From: CAVPGH01 sp046726955
Lineage (GTDB): Bacteria; Acidobacteriota; Vicinamibacteria; Fen-336
Reading direction: 5' to 3'
DNA length: 15,795 bases
Assembly: GCA_046726955.1 (NCBI GenBank)
Contig: JBKPBQ010000447.1
Coordinates: 1 to 15,795 of the forward strand
Numbering within the stretch: position 1 is the stretch's first letter; every line of letters begins with the position of its first letter. Position numbers and translations under genes: made by a program. The notes under the pieces were generated by a model. The model was not told the origin of the DNA. It worked only from the letters and a program-made list of their open reading frames with translations, and did no database searches. Shown here piece by piece: positions 1 through 6,471 of the stretch.

Positions 1-61
1 TCGATCCGCGAATATCAGAGTGATCAACCGTCGAGCTCGCCGTCCCGACCGTCGCCTGGTG

Positions 62-98
62 TGCTCCAGGGCCCCAACCAACGTGGAGCCCTGGAGCA
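62..98 (-). terminator. Hairpin downstream of the TonB receptor gene, candidate terminator
   Basis: An 11-base perfect inverted repeat (62-72 pairing with 88-98, core GCTCCAGGGC / GCCCTGGAGC) surrounds a 15-base loop. It begins 37 bases beyond the stop codon of the minus-strand receptor gene, where a terminator would be expected. Two more G-C pairs form if A87 is bulged. No T-tract follows on either strand, so it is not a classical intrinsic terminator. It may instead be an mRNA 3'-end stabiliser or a U-tract-less terminator. The rest of bases 1-134 shows no convincing gene. Confidence 0.5.
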
Positions 99-134
99 AT
101 CACGTGAAGTTAGGTCTTGACAGTTCGTCCCATA

Positions 135-3100
135 TCAGAACAGCAGCTTCAGCGCGAACTGGATCTGCCGCGCCGAGCCCGAGTCGCCGGTGGGCAGGCG
201 TGTCGACGTGATCACGCCGAACGACGTCCCCCCGGGGACTGCGGTACGGGCGGCGAGCGGGAAGCCGAAGTTCGGGTGGTTGAAGATGTTGAAGGCCTCG
301 GCCCGGAACTCGAGCGTCGTGCTGGCGATCCGCGTCTTCTTGATGATGGAGAAGTCGGTGTTGTAGAAGCCGGGGCCCGTCACCGCGTTGCGCGGCAGGT
401 TCCCCATGTGGGGGACGTTGCCCGTGAACGGCAGCGCGAAGACCGAGCTCGACGTGCAGGATCCCGCCACGCGTGGGTCGCACACTGCCGTCGAGTACCA
501 CTGGTCCGGCCGGCCGAAGACCTCGATGTCGCCGACGAGATCGGGCCGGATCGTGTTCACCACCCCCGTGAAGTTCTGGTTCGTGATGATCGTGATGGGG
601 TTGCCCGTCTGTCCCTGCGTGATGATCGCGAGCTGCCAGCCTTCCTTGAGCTGGTTGCCCTTGAAGGGCAGGTCCCAGATCGCGTTCAGCACGAAGCGGT
701 GGCGCGCGTCGTAGTCGGAGAGGGCGTAGTCGTTCGCGATGTTCGTGCTGTCCTGGGGCGGGACGTTCGTCGAGTTGAGGGAGTTCGTGTCCTTCGACTT
801 CGACCAGGTGTACGAGCCGTTGAGCTGCACGCCGTGCGCGAAGCGCTGGTTCACCGCCACCCAAACCCCGTTGTAGCGGCTGTAGCCGGTGCTGGCGATG
901 TTCGTGATGTTGCCGAGCGGGTTGTTGGGCAGGATCGGGCTCGTCGCGGACAGCCGCGGGTAGGGCCGGTTCACGGCCACGCAGCCGCCCGGGGCGAGCG
1001 CGCACTGGTTCTGGTTGCGCGCGATGCGCAGGTAGTCGCCCTTCGACCCGAAGTAGCCGAGCATCACGCCGAAGTTCCGGAAGAGCTCGCGCTGCACGTT
1101 CACGTTCCAGGTCTGGAGCCGCGGGTTGCGGAAGTCGTCGTCCACGCTGAAGGGCGCGAGGCCGCTCGCCTGGGCCACGGTGAGCGCGTTGTCGAGGCGG
1201 ATCGAGCCCGCGGGGCCGGTGAAGCTCAGGGGCGTCACGAGCGGCGGGTTCTGGGCGGTCTGCGAGACCATGTTCGTGACCGGCTGGTCGGCGAGGATCG
1301 CGTAGGCCGCACGCACGGACGTCCGCCCGTCCTTGAAGGGATCCCACACGACGCCCACCCGGGGCTGGAAGTTGTTCCTGTTGTCGTAGATCTTGTCGCG
1401 CGGCCCGCCGTGCCCGATCTGGTAGAGCGAGACGGTGGCCGCGTCGAAGTAGATGAATCGGTCGTCGGTCTCCGTCGGACCCATCAGCAGGTCGTAGCGC
1501 AGGCCCAGCTCCAGCGTGACGTTGGACCGTACCTTGAAATTGTCCTGCACGAAGAGCCCGAAGGCCTTCTGCGTGAGGTCGCTGTCGATGTCGCCGAGGG
1601 TGACCGTGAACGCGGAGCCGCGGCCCGCCTGGAAGTCGGCGAGGCTCGGATAGGTGAACGTGCCGCCGCTCGTCTGGAAGTTGACGTTGTGGAAAGTCCG
1701 ATACTCGCCTCCGAACTTGAAGGCGTGGCGGCCGCGGAGGTAGCTGAGGGTGTCGGAGAGCACGAACGTGGTGTCGGTGCGGCCCTGGGGGAAGTTGTTG
1801 GGTCCGCCGAAGTTGAGGCCCACGCCCTGGACCGTGATCTGCGGCAGCACCACGGCCTCGGTGATGCCGTTGTTGATCCCGTAGCTCTGGGGGTTGTCCG
1901 TCACGTTCGGGGCGAAGGTGATGTTGATGCGGTTGAAGCCGAAGCGGGCCTCGTTGACGACGTTCGGATTGATGATCCGCGTGTAGTTGAGCGTGCCGAT
2001 CTGCCGGTGGGAGCTGCGCGTGTCCCCGAAGCCGGGGATCGTGTTGCCCTGGAGGTTCGGCTCGCCCCGCAGGTCCTTCTGGAACGCGTAGTAGGCGTGG
2101 AGGCGGTCGTTGGCGCCGAACTGGTGGTTGATGTCGCCCGTCCACTGGTCGATGTTCACGTTCGCGGTGCCGGTGCCGATGAAGCGCGGCGCTCCCGTCG
2201 CGCTCGTGGCGTTCGCCGCGGGGATGAGCGCCAGCAGGTTCCGCACCACGGGGTCGGTGACCGCGGCCCGCTGGGCGTCGGAGAGGACGCCGCTGTTGAA
2301 ATCGAGCTGCTGCCTCTGCCGCGTGCCCTCGTAGCTCACGAAGAAGAACGTCTTGTTCTTGAGGATAGGCCCCCCGAGGTTGGCGCCGAACTGCTTGCGG
2401 TTGAACGGCGACTGCGGCTGACTGTCGGGGTTGAAGTAGTTCCGCGCGTCGAGGTCCTGGTTGCGGTAGAAGCCGAAGGCCTCGCCGTGGATGTCGTTCG
2501 ACCCGGACCGCGTCGCGATGTTGACCACGGCCCCCGAGCTGCGGCCGTACTCCGCGCTGAGCGTCGAGTTGTCGACCTTGAATTCCGAGACGGTGTTGAT
2601 CGAGGGCTGGAACGTGATCTGGTTCTGGACCTGGTCGTTGAGGTTGATCCCGTTCACCATGAAGTTCACGGTGTCCTCGCGGTTGCCCGCGGTGTTGAAC
2701 GCGAACGACCCCTGACCGCGGAGAGGCGCCGTGAGGAAGCCGGTCTGGCTGGGAGCCACCGAGCCCGGTATCAGCAGGCCCAGGTCCACGAAGTGCCGGC
2801 CGTTGAGCGGGATCTCCTGCACCGTCCTCTGGTCGATGACCTGGCCGACCGACGTGGTCGTGCTCTCGATGGCGGGCGTCTCCCCCACCACGTTGAGCTC
2901 CTCGGACATGCTCCCCACGCCGAGCTTCACGTTCTGGACGGCGACCTGCGCCACCTCGAGGCGGATGTCCTTGATGACCTGCGTCTGGAACCTGTCGAGC
3001 CTCGCTTCGAGCTGGTACCGCCCCGGGGCGAGCGCGGGCATCCGGAAGTCCCCGTCGCGATCGGAGACGGCCGTCCGCTCCTCGCCGGTCGCCTGGTTAC

Positions 3101-3254
3101 GGACGGTGATCTGCGCACCGGGCAGCGCCGCCCCCTGGGTGTCGGTCACCGTTCCCCGCAGCGTGGCCGTGCTCTGGGCGAGGGCGGGTACGGCTGCCAG
3201 CACGACCGCCAAGAGGCACGAAAGTGCGGGCGAGTATCGTCTCTTCAGCCGCAT
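135..3254 (-). CDS. Oar-like TonB-dependent outer-membrane receptor with carboxypeptidase regulatory-like domain
   Basis: This 1039-residue protein is predicted to sit in the outer membrane and take up a large substrate using TonB energy. Residues 1-27 are a Sec signal peptide (basic MRLKRR start, hydrophobic core, cleavage near ALAQS). Residues about 29-112 form a carboxypeptidase-regulatory-like beta-sandwich (RGTVTDTQGAALPGA, then DRDGDFRMPALAPGRY). Residues about 118-253 are the plug, with IPLNGR at 148-153 and EYGRSSGAVVNIATRSG at 235-251. The remainder is a beta-barrel rich in aromatic and Asn residues, ending in a terminal Phe (FALKLLF) as barrel proteins usually do. Two closely spaced cysteine pairs (CALAPGGC, CDPRVAGSC) may form disulfides in surface loops. 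The start is firm: GGAGGAGG (3261-3268) lies 6 bases upstream of the ATG. The architecture and length match the large Oar/TonB receptors abundant in Acidobacteriota. The upstream sulfatase suggests a sulfated ligand, but this is inference. Confidence 0.93.
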   Translation of the reverse strand: MRLKRRYSPALSCLLAVVLAAVPALAQSTATLRGTVTDTQGAALPGAQITVRNQATGEERTAVSDRDGDFRMPALAPGRYQLEARLDRFQTQVIKDIRLEVAQVAVQNVKLGVGSMSEELNVVGETPAIESTTTSVGQVIDQRTVQEIPLNGRHFVDLGLLIPGSVAPSQTGFLTAPLRGQGSFAFNTAGNREDTVNFMVNGINLNDQVQNQITFQPSINTVSEFKVDNSTLSAEYGRSSGAVVNIATRSGSNDIHGEAFGFYRNQDLDARNYFNPDSQPQSPFNRKQFGANLGGPILKNKTFFFVSYEGTRQRQQLDFNSGVLSDAQRAAVTDPVVRNLLALIPAANATSATGAPRFIGTGTANVNIDQWTGDINHQFGANDRLHAYYAFQKDLRGEPNLQGNTIPGFGDTRSSHRQIGTLNYTRIINPNVVNEARFGFNRINITFAPNVTDNPQSYGINNGITEAVVLPQITVQGVGLNFGGPNNFPQGRTDTTFVLSDTLSYLRGRHAFKFGGEYRTFHNVNFQTSGGTFTYPSLADFQAGRGSAFTVTLGDIDSDLTQKAFGLFVQDNFKVRSNVTLELGLRYDLLMGPTETDDRFIYFDAATVSLYQIGHGGPRDKIYDNRNNFQPRVGVVWDPFKDGRTSVRAAYAILADQPVTNMVSQTAQNPPLVTPLSFTGPAGSIRLDNALTVAQASGLAPFSVDDDFRNPRLQTWNVNVQRELFRNFGVMLGYFGSKGDYLRIARNQNQCALAPGGCVAVNRPYPRLSATSPILPNNPLGNITNIASTGYSRYNGVWVAVNQRFAHGVQLNGSYTWSKSKDTNSLNSTNVPPQDSTNIANDYALSDYDARHRFVLNAIWDLPFKGNQLKEGWQLAIITQGQTGNPITIITNQNFTGVVNTIRPDLVGDIEVFGRPDQWYSTAVCDPRVAGSCTSSSVFALPFTGNVPHMGNLPRNAVTGPGFYNTDFSIIKKTRIASTTLEFRAEAFNIFNHPNFGFPLAARTAVPGGTSFGVITSTRLPTGDSGSARQIQFALKLLF

Positions 3255-3339
3255 GAACTTCCTCCTCCATGCCGATGAGCTCGAAGGACGAGCCGCCCGG
3301 ACGAGGCCGCCCGCCGCGATGGGGTTCGGTGGTTGTTCG

Positions 3340-3369
3340 AGACTACGTCCGACGCGGCTTTCGGGTCAA
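3340..3369 (-). promoter_or_regulatory. Possible sigma70-type promoter of the TonB receptor gene
   Basis: Read on the minus strand, TTGACC (3364-3369) matches the -35 consensus at five of six positions. Eighteen bases later comes a poor -10 candidate, TAGTCT (3340-3345). The site falls in the 130-base gap between the sulfatase and receptor genes, where a separate receptor promoter would be expected. The -35 element overlaps the hairpin at 3358-3379. Only the -35 match is good, so this is a weak prediction. Confidence 0.22.
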
Positions 3370-3379
3370 TGCCCGAAAG
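3358..3379 (-). terminator. Hairpin directly after the sulfatase stop codon
   Basis: A perfect 8-base inverted repeat, CTTTCGGG (3358-3365) and CCCGAAAG (3372-3379), encloses a 6-base loop. It starts 5 bases after the sulfatase stop on the minus strand. No T-run follows, so full intrinsic termination is doubtful. It could attenuate readthrough from the sulfatase into the TonB receptor gene or protect the sulfatase mRNA 3' end. The remaining part of 3255-3384 holds the receptor's strong ribosome binding site and no further gene. Confidence 0.5.
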
Positions 3380-3384
3380 GGACC

Positions 3385-4806
3385 TCAGTTCCGGCAGCTC
3401 GCTCCCCGGCAGGACTGCAGTGCGGCGATGCGGCGGGAGTATGGCAGCATGAATTCGGGATCCACCTTCCGGTGAAGGCTGTCGATCTGCCAGGGATCGT
3501 GGACCATGTCGTAGAGCTCCCTCTCCCCGGACTCGAGCTCGGCGTAGAGCCAGTCCTTGGTGCGCAGAGCGTACGAGGGACCTTCTCCCCAGTGCTCCAC
3601 GAGGAAGTCCGTGCGCCAGGTCGAGGGATCGGGCAGCTTGTCCCCGAAGAGCGGGACGAGCGAGCGGCCGTCCACGGAGTCGGGAACGGGCGCTCCCGCG
3701 AGCTCCGCGAACGTGGGGGCGAGGTCCACGTTGAGCACGGGGTAGGCGACCGTGCGCCCGGCGGCTACTCCCGGTCCGCGCACGACGAGCGGCACGAGGA
3801 TGCTCTCCTCGTAGTGGCTGGCCTTGCGGCCCACCACGCGGTGCTCGCCCATGAGCAGCCCATTGTCCGACGTATAGAAGATGAGGGTGCGCTCGAGCCG
3901 GCCCGTGGCCTCGAGGGCGAGGATCACCTGCTCCAGCTCCTCCTCCACCGCGCGCATGCTCTTGAGGCGCGACTGCTCGAACCGGTCCGCCTCGCGGATC
4001 TCCGCCTCCGTCAGGTGCGGGATGCCCTGCACCCAGGCCGGCTTGTCCCGAACGTCATCCTCGTTGAAGGAGGGGCTTCGGTTGCAGCCGGCGTCGCGGA
4101 ACTCGGAGCTGTGGCGGTCGGCGAAGTAAGCGGGGGCGTGGGGGGCCTCCGGGGCCAGCAGAAGGAAGATCGGCTCGGACTTGCCGGCTTCGCGCTGGAT
4201 GAACTCCACGGCGCGCTTGCTCTCGAGGTCGGTGCTGTACTCGTCGGGGCTCTCCCCATGACGCACCACCGTCCCTCCGTCGTTGACCCAGTAGTCGTAG
4301 TAACGGTGGTCCTCGAACGCGCTCAGGTGGCCGTACCAGTAGTCCCAGCCCGGCGGGACGTAGTCGGCGGGGACGCCGATCGGGAAGCCGTTCATGTATT
4401 TCCCCACGAGTGCCGTGTGGTACCCGACGGCCTTGAGCCAGGTCGGCAGCGCTCCGCCCTCACGGGAGCGGAAGACCGGGAAGCCCCCTCCGGGGGCGTC
4501 GTCGTAGACGACCCTGTGGTTGTGCGGGTACTGGCCGGTGAGAAGAGTCGCGCGCGACGGCGCGCAGAGCGACTCCACCACGTAGGCGCGAGAGAAGGTC
4601 AGCCCCGGCTGGTTCATGAGGGCGGGCAGGCGCGGGAGCAGGCTCGAGCTCCGCGCGTCGAGGTCGTCCGCGAGAAGGACCACGATGCTGGGGTGGGGCA
4701 TCGCCGATCCGGCGGGCGCAGTGGGGGTCGAGCCCCCTCCGCAGGCCACCACGGTGATCGCCACGAGCCCTCCGGCCGTGAGGCCAGCGTTCCTCGATTT
4801 CCGCAA
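3385..4806 (-). CDS. Lipoprotein sulfatase (type I, formylglycine-dependent)
   Basis: This is a 473-residue sulfatase that should hydrolyse sulfate esters, probably of a glycan, in the periplasm or at the cell surface. The N-terminus is a lipoprotein signal: basic MRKSRN, a hydrophobic stretch, then a lipobox ending VVAC with Cys22 as the predicted lipidated residue. The catalytic motif CAPSR at 81-85 supplies Cys81 for conversion to formylglycine. Metal ligands are visible as Asp47-Asp48 and Asp315-Asn316 (TSDNG). Lys137 (VGKYMNG), His161, His224 and Lys329 fit the other conserved active-site positions. The C-terminal domain (RTKDWLYAE, GERELYDMVHDP) resembles N-acetylglucosamine-6-sulfatase-like members, and a Cys-x3-Cys pair closes the protein. 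The start is TTG at 4804-4806, chosen because it yields an intact lipoprotein signal and has GGAG (4817-4820) 10 bases upstream. No formylglycine-generating enzyme is in the window. Substrate is unknown. Confidence 0.93.
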   Translation of the reverse strand: MRKSRNAGLTAGGLVAITVVACGGGSTPTAPAGSAMPHPSIVVLLADDLDARSSSLLPRLPALMNQPGLTFSRAYVVESLCAPSRATLLTGQYPHNHRVVYDDAPGGGFPVFRSREGGALPTWLKAVGYHTALVGKYMNGFPIGVPADYVPPGWDYWYGHLSAFEDHRYYDYWVNDGGTVVRHGESPDEYSTDLESKRAVEFIQREAGKSEPIFLLLAPEAPHAPAYFADRHSSEFRDAGCNRSPSFNEDDVRDKPAWVQGIPHLTEAEIREADRFEQSRLKSMRAVEEELEQVILALEATGRLERTLIFYTSDNGLLMGEHRVVGRKASHYEESILVPLVVRGPGVAAGRTVAYPVLNVDLAPTFAELAGAPVPDSVDGRSLVPLFGDKLPDPSTWRTDFLVEHWGEGPSYALRTKDWLYAELESGERELYDMVHDPWQIDSLHRKVDPEFMLPYSRRIAALQSCRGASCRN

Positions 4807-4927
4807 TCTGCCGACGCTCCGCTTCGACCGAGACTCGAGGGCTCGGCCGCCTCGACGCCTGGAGGGAACCGAACGACGGCGTTCGAGAGAGTGTAGTCAC
4901 GCCCTGTGCGGGTCGCAACGCCCGGTG

Positions 4928-4933
4928 TATAAG
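4928..4933 (+). promoter_or_regulatory. Candidate -10 element for a leaderless HAD hydrolase transcript
   Basis: TATAAG at 4928-4933 is preceded by TG-rich sequence (GGTG) and ends 6 bases before the ATG at 4940. Transcription starting the usual 6-7 bases downstream would begin at or next to the start codon. No Shine-Dalgarno sequence precedes this ATG, which fits a leaderless mRNA. No good -35 hexamer is seen at 16-18 bases upstream. The 133-base gap 4807-4939 must also carry the divergent sulfatase promoter, which I could not identify. Confidence 0.3.
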
Positions 4934-4939
4934 TTCGCC

Positions 4940-5623
4940 ATGCCCCGCTCGGACGTGGTGTTCCTCCTCGACGTCGACAACACCCTGCTCGACAACGACC
5001 GGATCATCCTCGACCTGCGCCAGCACCTGGAGCGGGAGATCGGACCCGAGCGCCAGAAGCGCTACTGGGAGATCTTCGAGATCCTGCGGGCCGAGCTCGG
5101 CTACGCCGACTACCTGGGTGCCCTCCAGCGTTACCGGGTGGAGAGCCCGCACGACGTGAATCTCCTGAAGATCTCGCTCTTCCTCACCAACTACCCCTTC
5201 GCGAACCGGCTCTTCCCGGCCTCGCTCGACGTGATCGAGCACCTTCGTCAGTGGGGACCGGTGGTGATCCTGTCCGACGGGGACGTCGTCTTCCAGCCCC
5301 GCAAGGTGGAGCGCTCCGGCCTCCTGGAGGCGGTAGGGGGCCAGGCCCTCATCTACGTCCACAAGGAGCAGGAGCTCGCGGACGTCGAGCGCCGCCATCC
5401 CGCGGAGCGCTACGTGGCCGTGGACGACAAGCTGCGGCTCCTTGCCGCGATCAAGGAGTACTGGCAAGACCGCGTGATCACGGTGTTTCCGCGCCAGGGC
5501 CAGTACGCGCACGATCCGCGCACGCTCGCCCAGTTCCCGCCCGCCGACCTGTCGATCGAGCGCATTGGCGACCTGCTCGAGTACGACCTCGACGCGCTGC
5601 TCGAGGCGGGCCGGGGAAACTGA
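4940..5623 (+). CDS. HAD-superfamily hydrolase
   Basis: This 227-residue cytoplasmic protein of the haloacid dehalogenase superfamily is most likely a phosphatase acting on a small phosphorylated metabolite. Motif I is DVDNT at 11-15, with Asp11 as nucleophile and Asp13 as general acid/base. Motif II is the serine of LSDGD (Ser112). Motif III is probably Lys122 in PRKVERSGL. Motif IV is VDDK at 161-164. The insert between motifs I and II (about 20-95) is a helical cap of the C1 type. The reading frame is open further upstream, but this ATG sits immediately before motif I as is normal for the family. Earlier starts would overlap the divergent sulfatase gene. It converges with pgl, 6 bases apart. 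Proximity to a sugar-phosphate operon hints at a sugar-phosphate substrate, but nothing in the protein proves this. Confidence 0.85.
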   Translation: MPRSDVVFLLDVDNTLLDNDRIILDLRQHLEREIGPERQKRYWEIFEILRAELGYADYLGALQRYRVESPHDVNLLKISLFLTNYPFANRLFPASLDVIEHLRQWGPVVILSDGDVVFQPRKVERSGLLEAVGGQALIYVHKEQELADVERRHPAERYVAVDDKLRLLAAIKEYWQDRVITVFPRQGQYAHDPRTLAQFPPADLSIERIGDLLEYDLDALLEAGRGN

Positions 5624-5629
5624 CGCGGC

Positions 5630-6334
5630 TCAGCCGAGACCGCGGGCGGCGTCGGAGTCGAGAAGGAAGAGGGCGCGCCGTGCCGCCCGCGCCGCGAGGG
5701 CGACGGGCAGGGACGACGCGGGATCGCGGAGGGCTTGCCGCACCGGATCCGCCTTCGCCCGCCCGAAGGCGCCGACGACCAGCAACTCGGAGAGCGCGAG
5801 GGCGGGAAGCGTCATCGTGAGGCGCCGGGGAGGCGGCTTCGGCGAGTCCTCGATCGGCAGCACCCAGCGCGTCTCCTCGCGCAGCGCCTCGTGGCCGGGA
5901 AAGAGCGAGCACACGTGCCCGTCCGGGCCCATCCCCATGATCACGAAGTCGAGCCGCGGCGGATCGCCGAGAGCCTCGCGCATCTCGCGCTCGTAGTCGG
6001 CCGCGGCGGCCCGGAGGTCCGGGGCCTCGCCCCGCATCCTGTGGACGCGGGGAGAGACGCGCGCCAGGATGCCCCGCTGCGCGAGCGCGTAGTTCGAGTC
6101 GACGTGCTCCGGCGGCACCGCGCGCTCGTCGCCCCAGAAGACGTCGATCTGCGGCCAGTCGACGGCCGCTCTCGCGAGGGCGGGCAGGAAGGACTCGGCC
6201 ACGGAGCCGCCGGGGAGGACGAGCGAGAAGCGCCCGCGCTCTTCGAGGGCGGAGCGAGCCGCGGCCTCCAGTCGGGAGCGGAGGGCGGAGGCCAGCGCGG
6301 CAACGGCATCGACGACGACCTCGGGGGACGCCAT
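5630..6334 (-). CDS. pgl: 6-phosphogluconolactonase (DevB/SOL type)
   Basis: The enzyme hydrolyses 6-phosphoglucono-1,5-lactone to 6-phosphogluconate, the second step of the oxidative pentose phosphate pathway, in the cytoplasm. The 234-residue protein has the family signatures in order: LPGGS at 40-44 (phosphate-binding loop), FWGDERAVP at 66-74, MGMGPDGHVCSLFPG at 133-147 with the likely catalytic His140, and RLTMTLPAL at 171-179. I chose the ATG at 6334 because it gives the usual family length and starts just before the conserved fold. A start at 6436 in the same frame would add 34 residues unlike the family. No clear Shine-Dalgarno sequence precedes 6334. The gene is divergent from tkt, so this enzyme is transcribed apart from zwf and gnd although it acts between them. 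Confidence 0.93.
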   Translation of the reverse strand: MASPEVVVDAVAALASALRSRLEAAARSALEERGRFSLVLPGGSVAESFLPALARAAVDWPQIDVFWGDERAVPPEHVDSNYALAQRGILARVSPRVHRMRGEAPDLRAAAADYEREMREALGDPPRLDFVIMGMGPDGHVCSLFPGHEALREETRWVLPIEDSPKPPPRRLTMTLPALALSELLVVGAFGRAKADPVRQALRDPASSLPVALAARAARRALFLLDSDAARGLG

Positions 6335-6471
6335 CGTCAGATCGGTGTTCGACGACGGATCGCACCGTTCACGAGGCAATCGTACACCTCGGTCGAACCG
6401 GGATCCGGAAGCATTTCCACCACGGCGGGCTTGCACCTGCGATACGAAGTGACGGACGATTGGAGCCCGCC
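6335..6471. promoter_or_regulatory. Divergent intergenic region between pgl and tkt
   Basis: These 137 bases separate two divergent gene starts and must carry at least the promoter of the large plus-strand pentose phosphate run. A TTGCAC hexamer (6431-6436) resembles a -35 box for tkt, but no convincing -10 lies at the right distance. No clear operator palindrome was found. The only firm signal is GGAG (6462-6465), the tkt ribosome binding site. The regulatory role is inferred from layout. Confidence 0.4.

Noticed and set aside
117..3278. Plus-strand open frame of 1053 codons opposite the TonB receptor
   Set aside because: The product is low-complexity, rich in Arg, Val, Glu and Ala, with no recognisable domain. 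The opposite strand has a clear signal peptide, plug and barrel. Long antisense frames are common in GC-rich genes.
2731..4896. Plus-strand open frame of 721 codons over the receptor start and sulfatase
   Set aside because: It runs across two well-supported minus-strand genes and the gap between them, and the product has no family resemblance.
6335..6436. 34-residue N-terminal extension of Pgl from an upstream ATG
   Set aside because: The added residues do not resemble the family, and the shorter form has the usual length. No ribosome binding site supports the upstream start.
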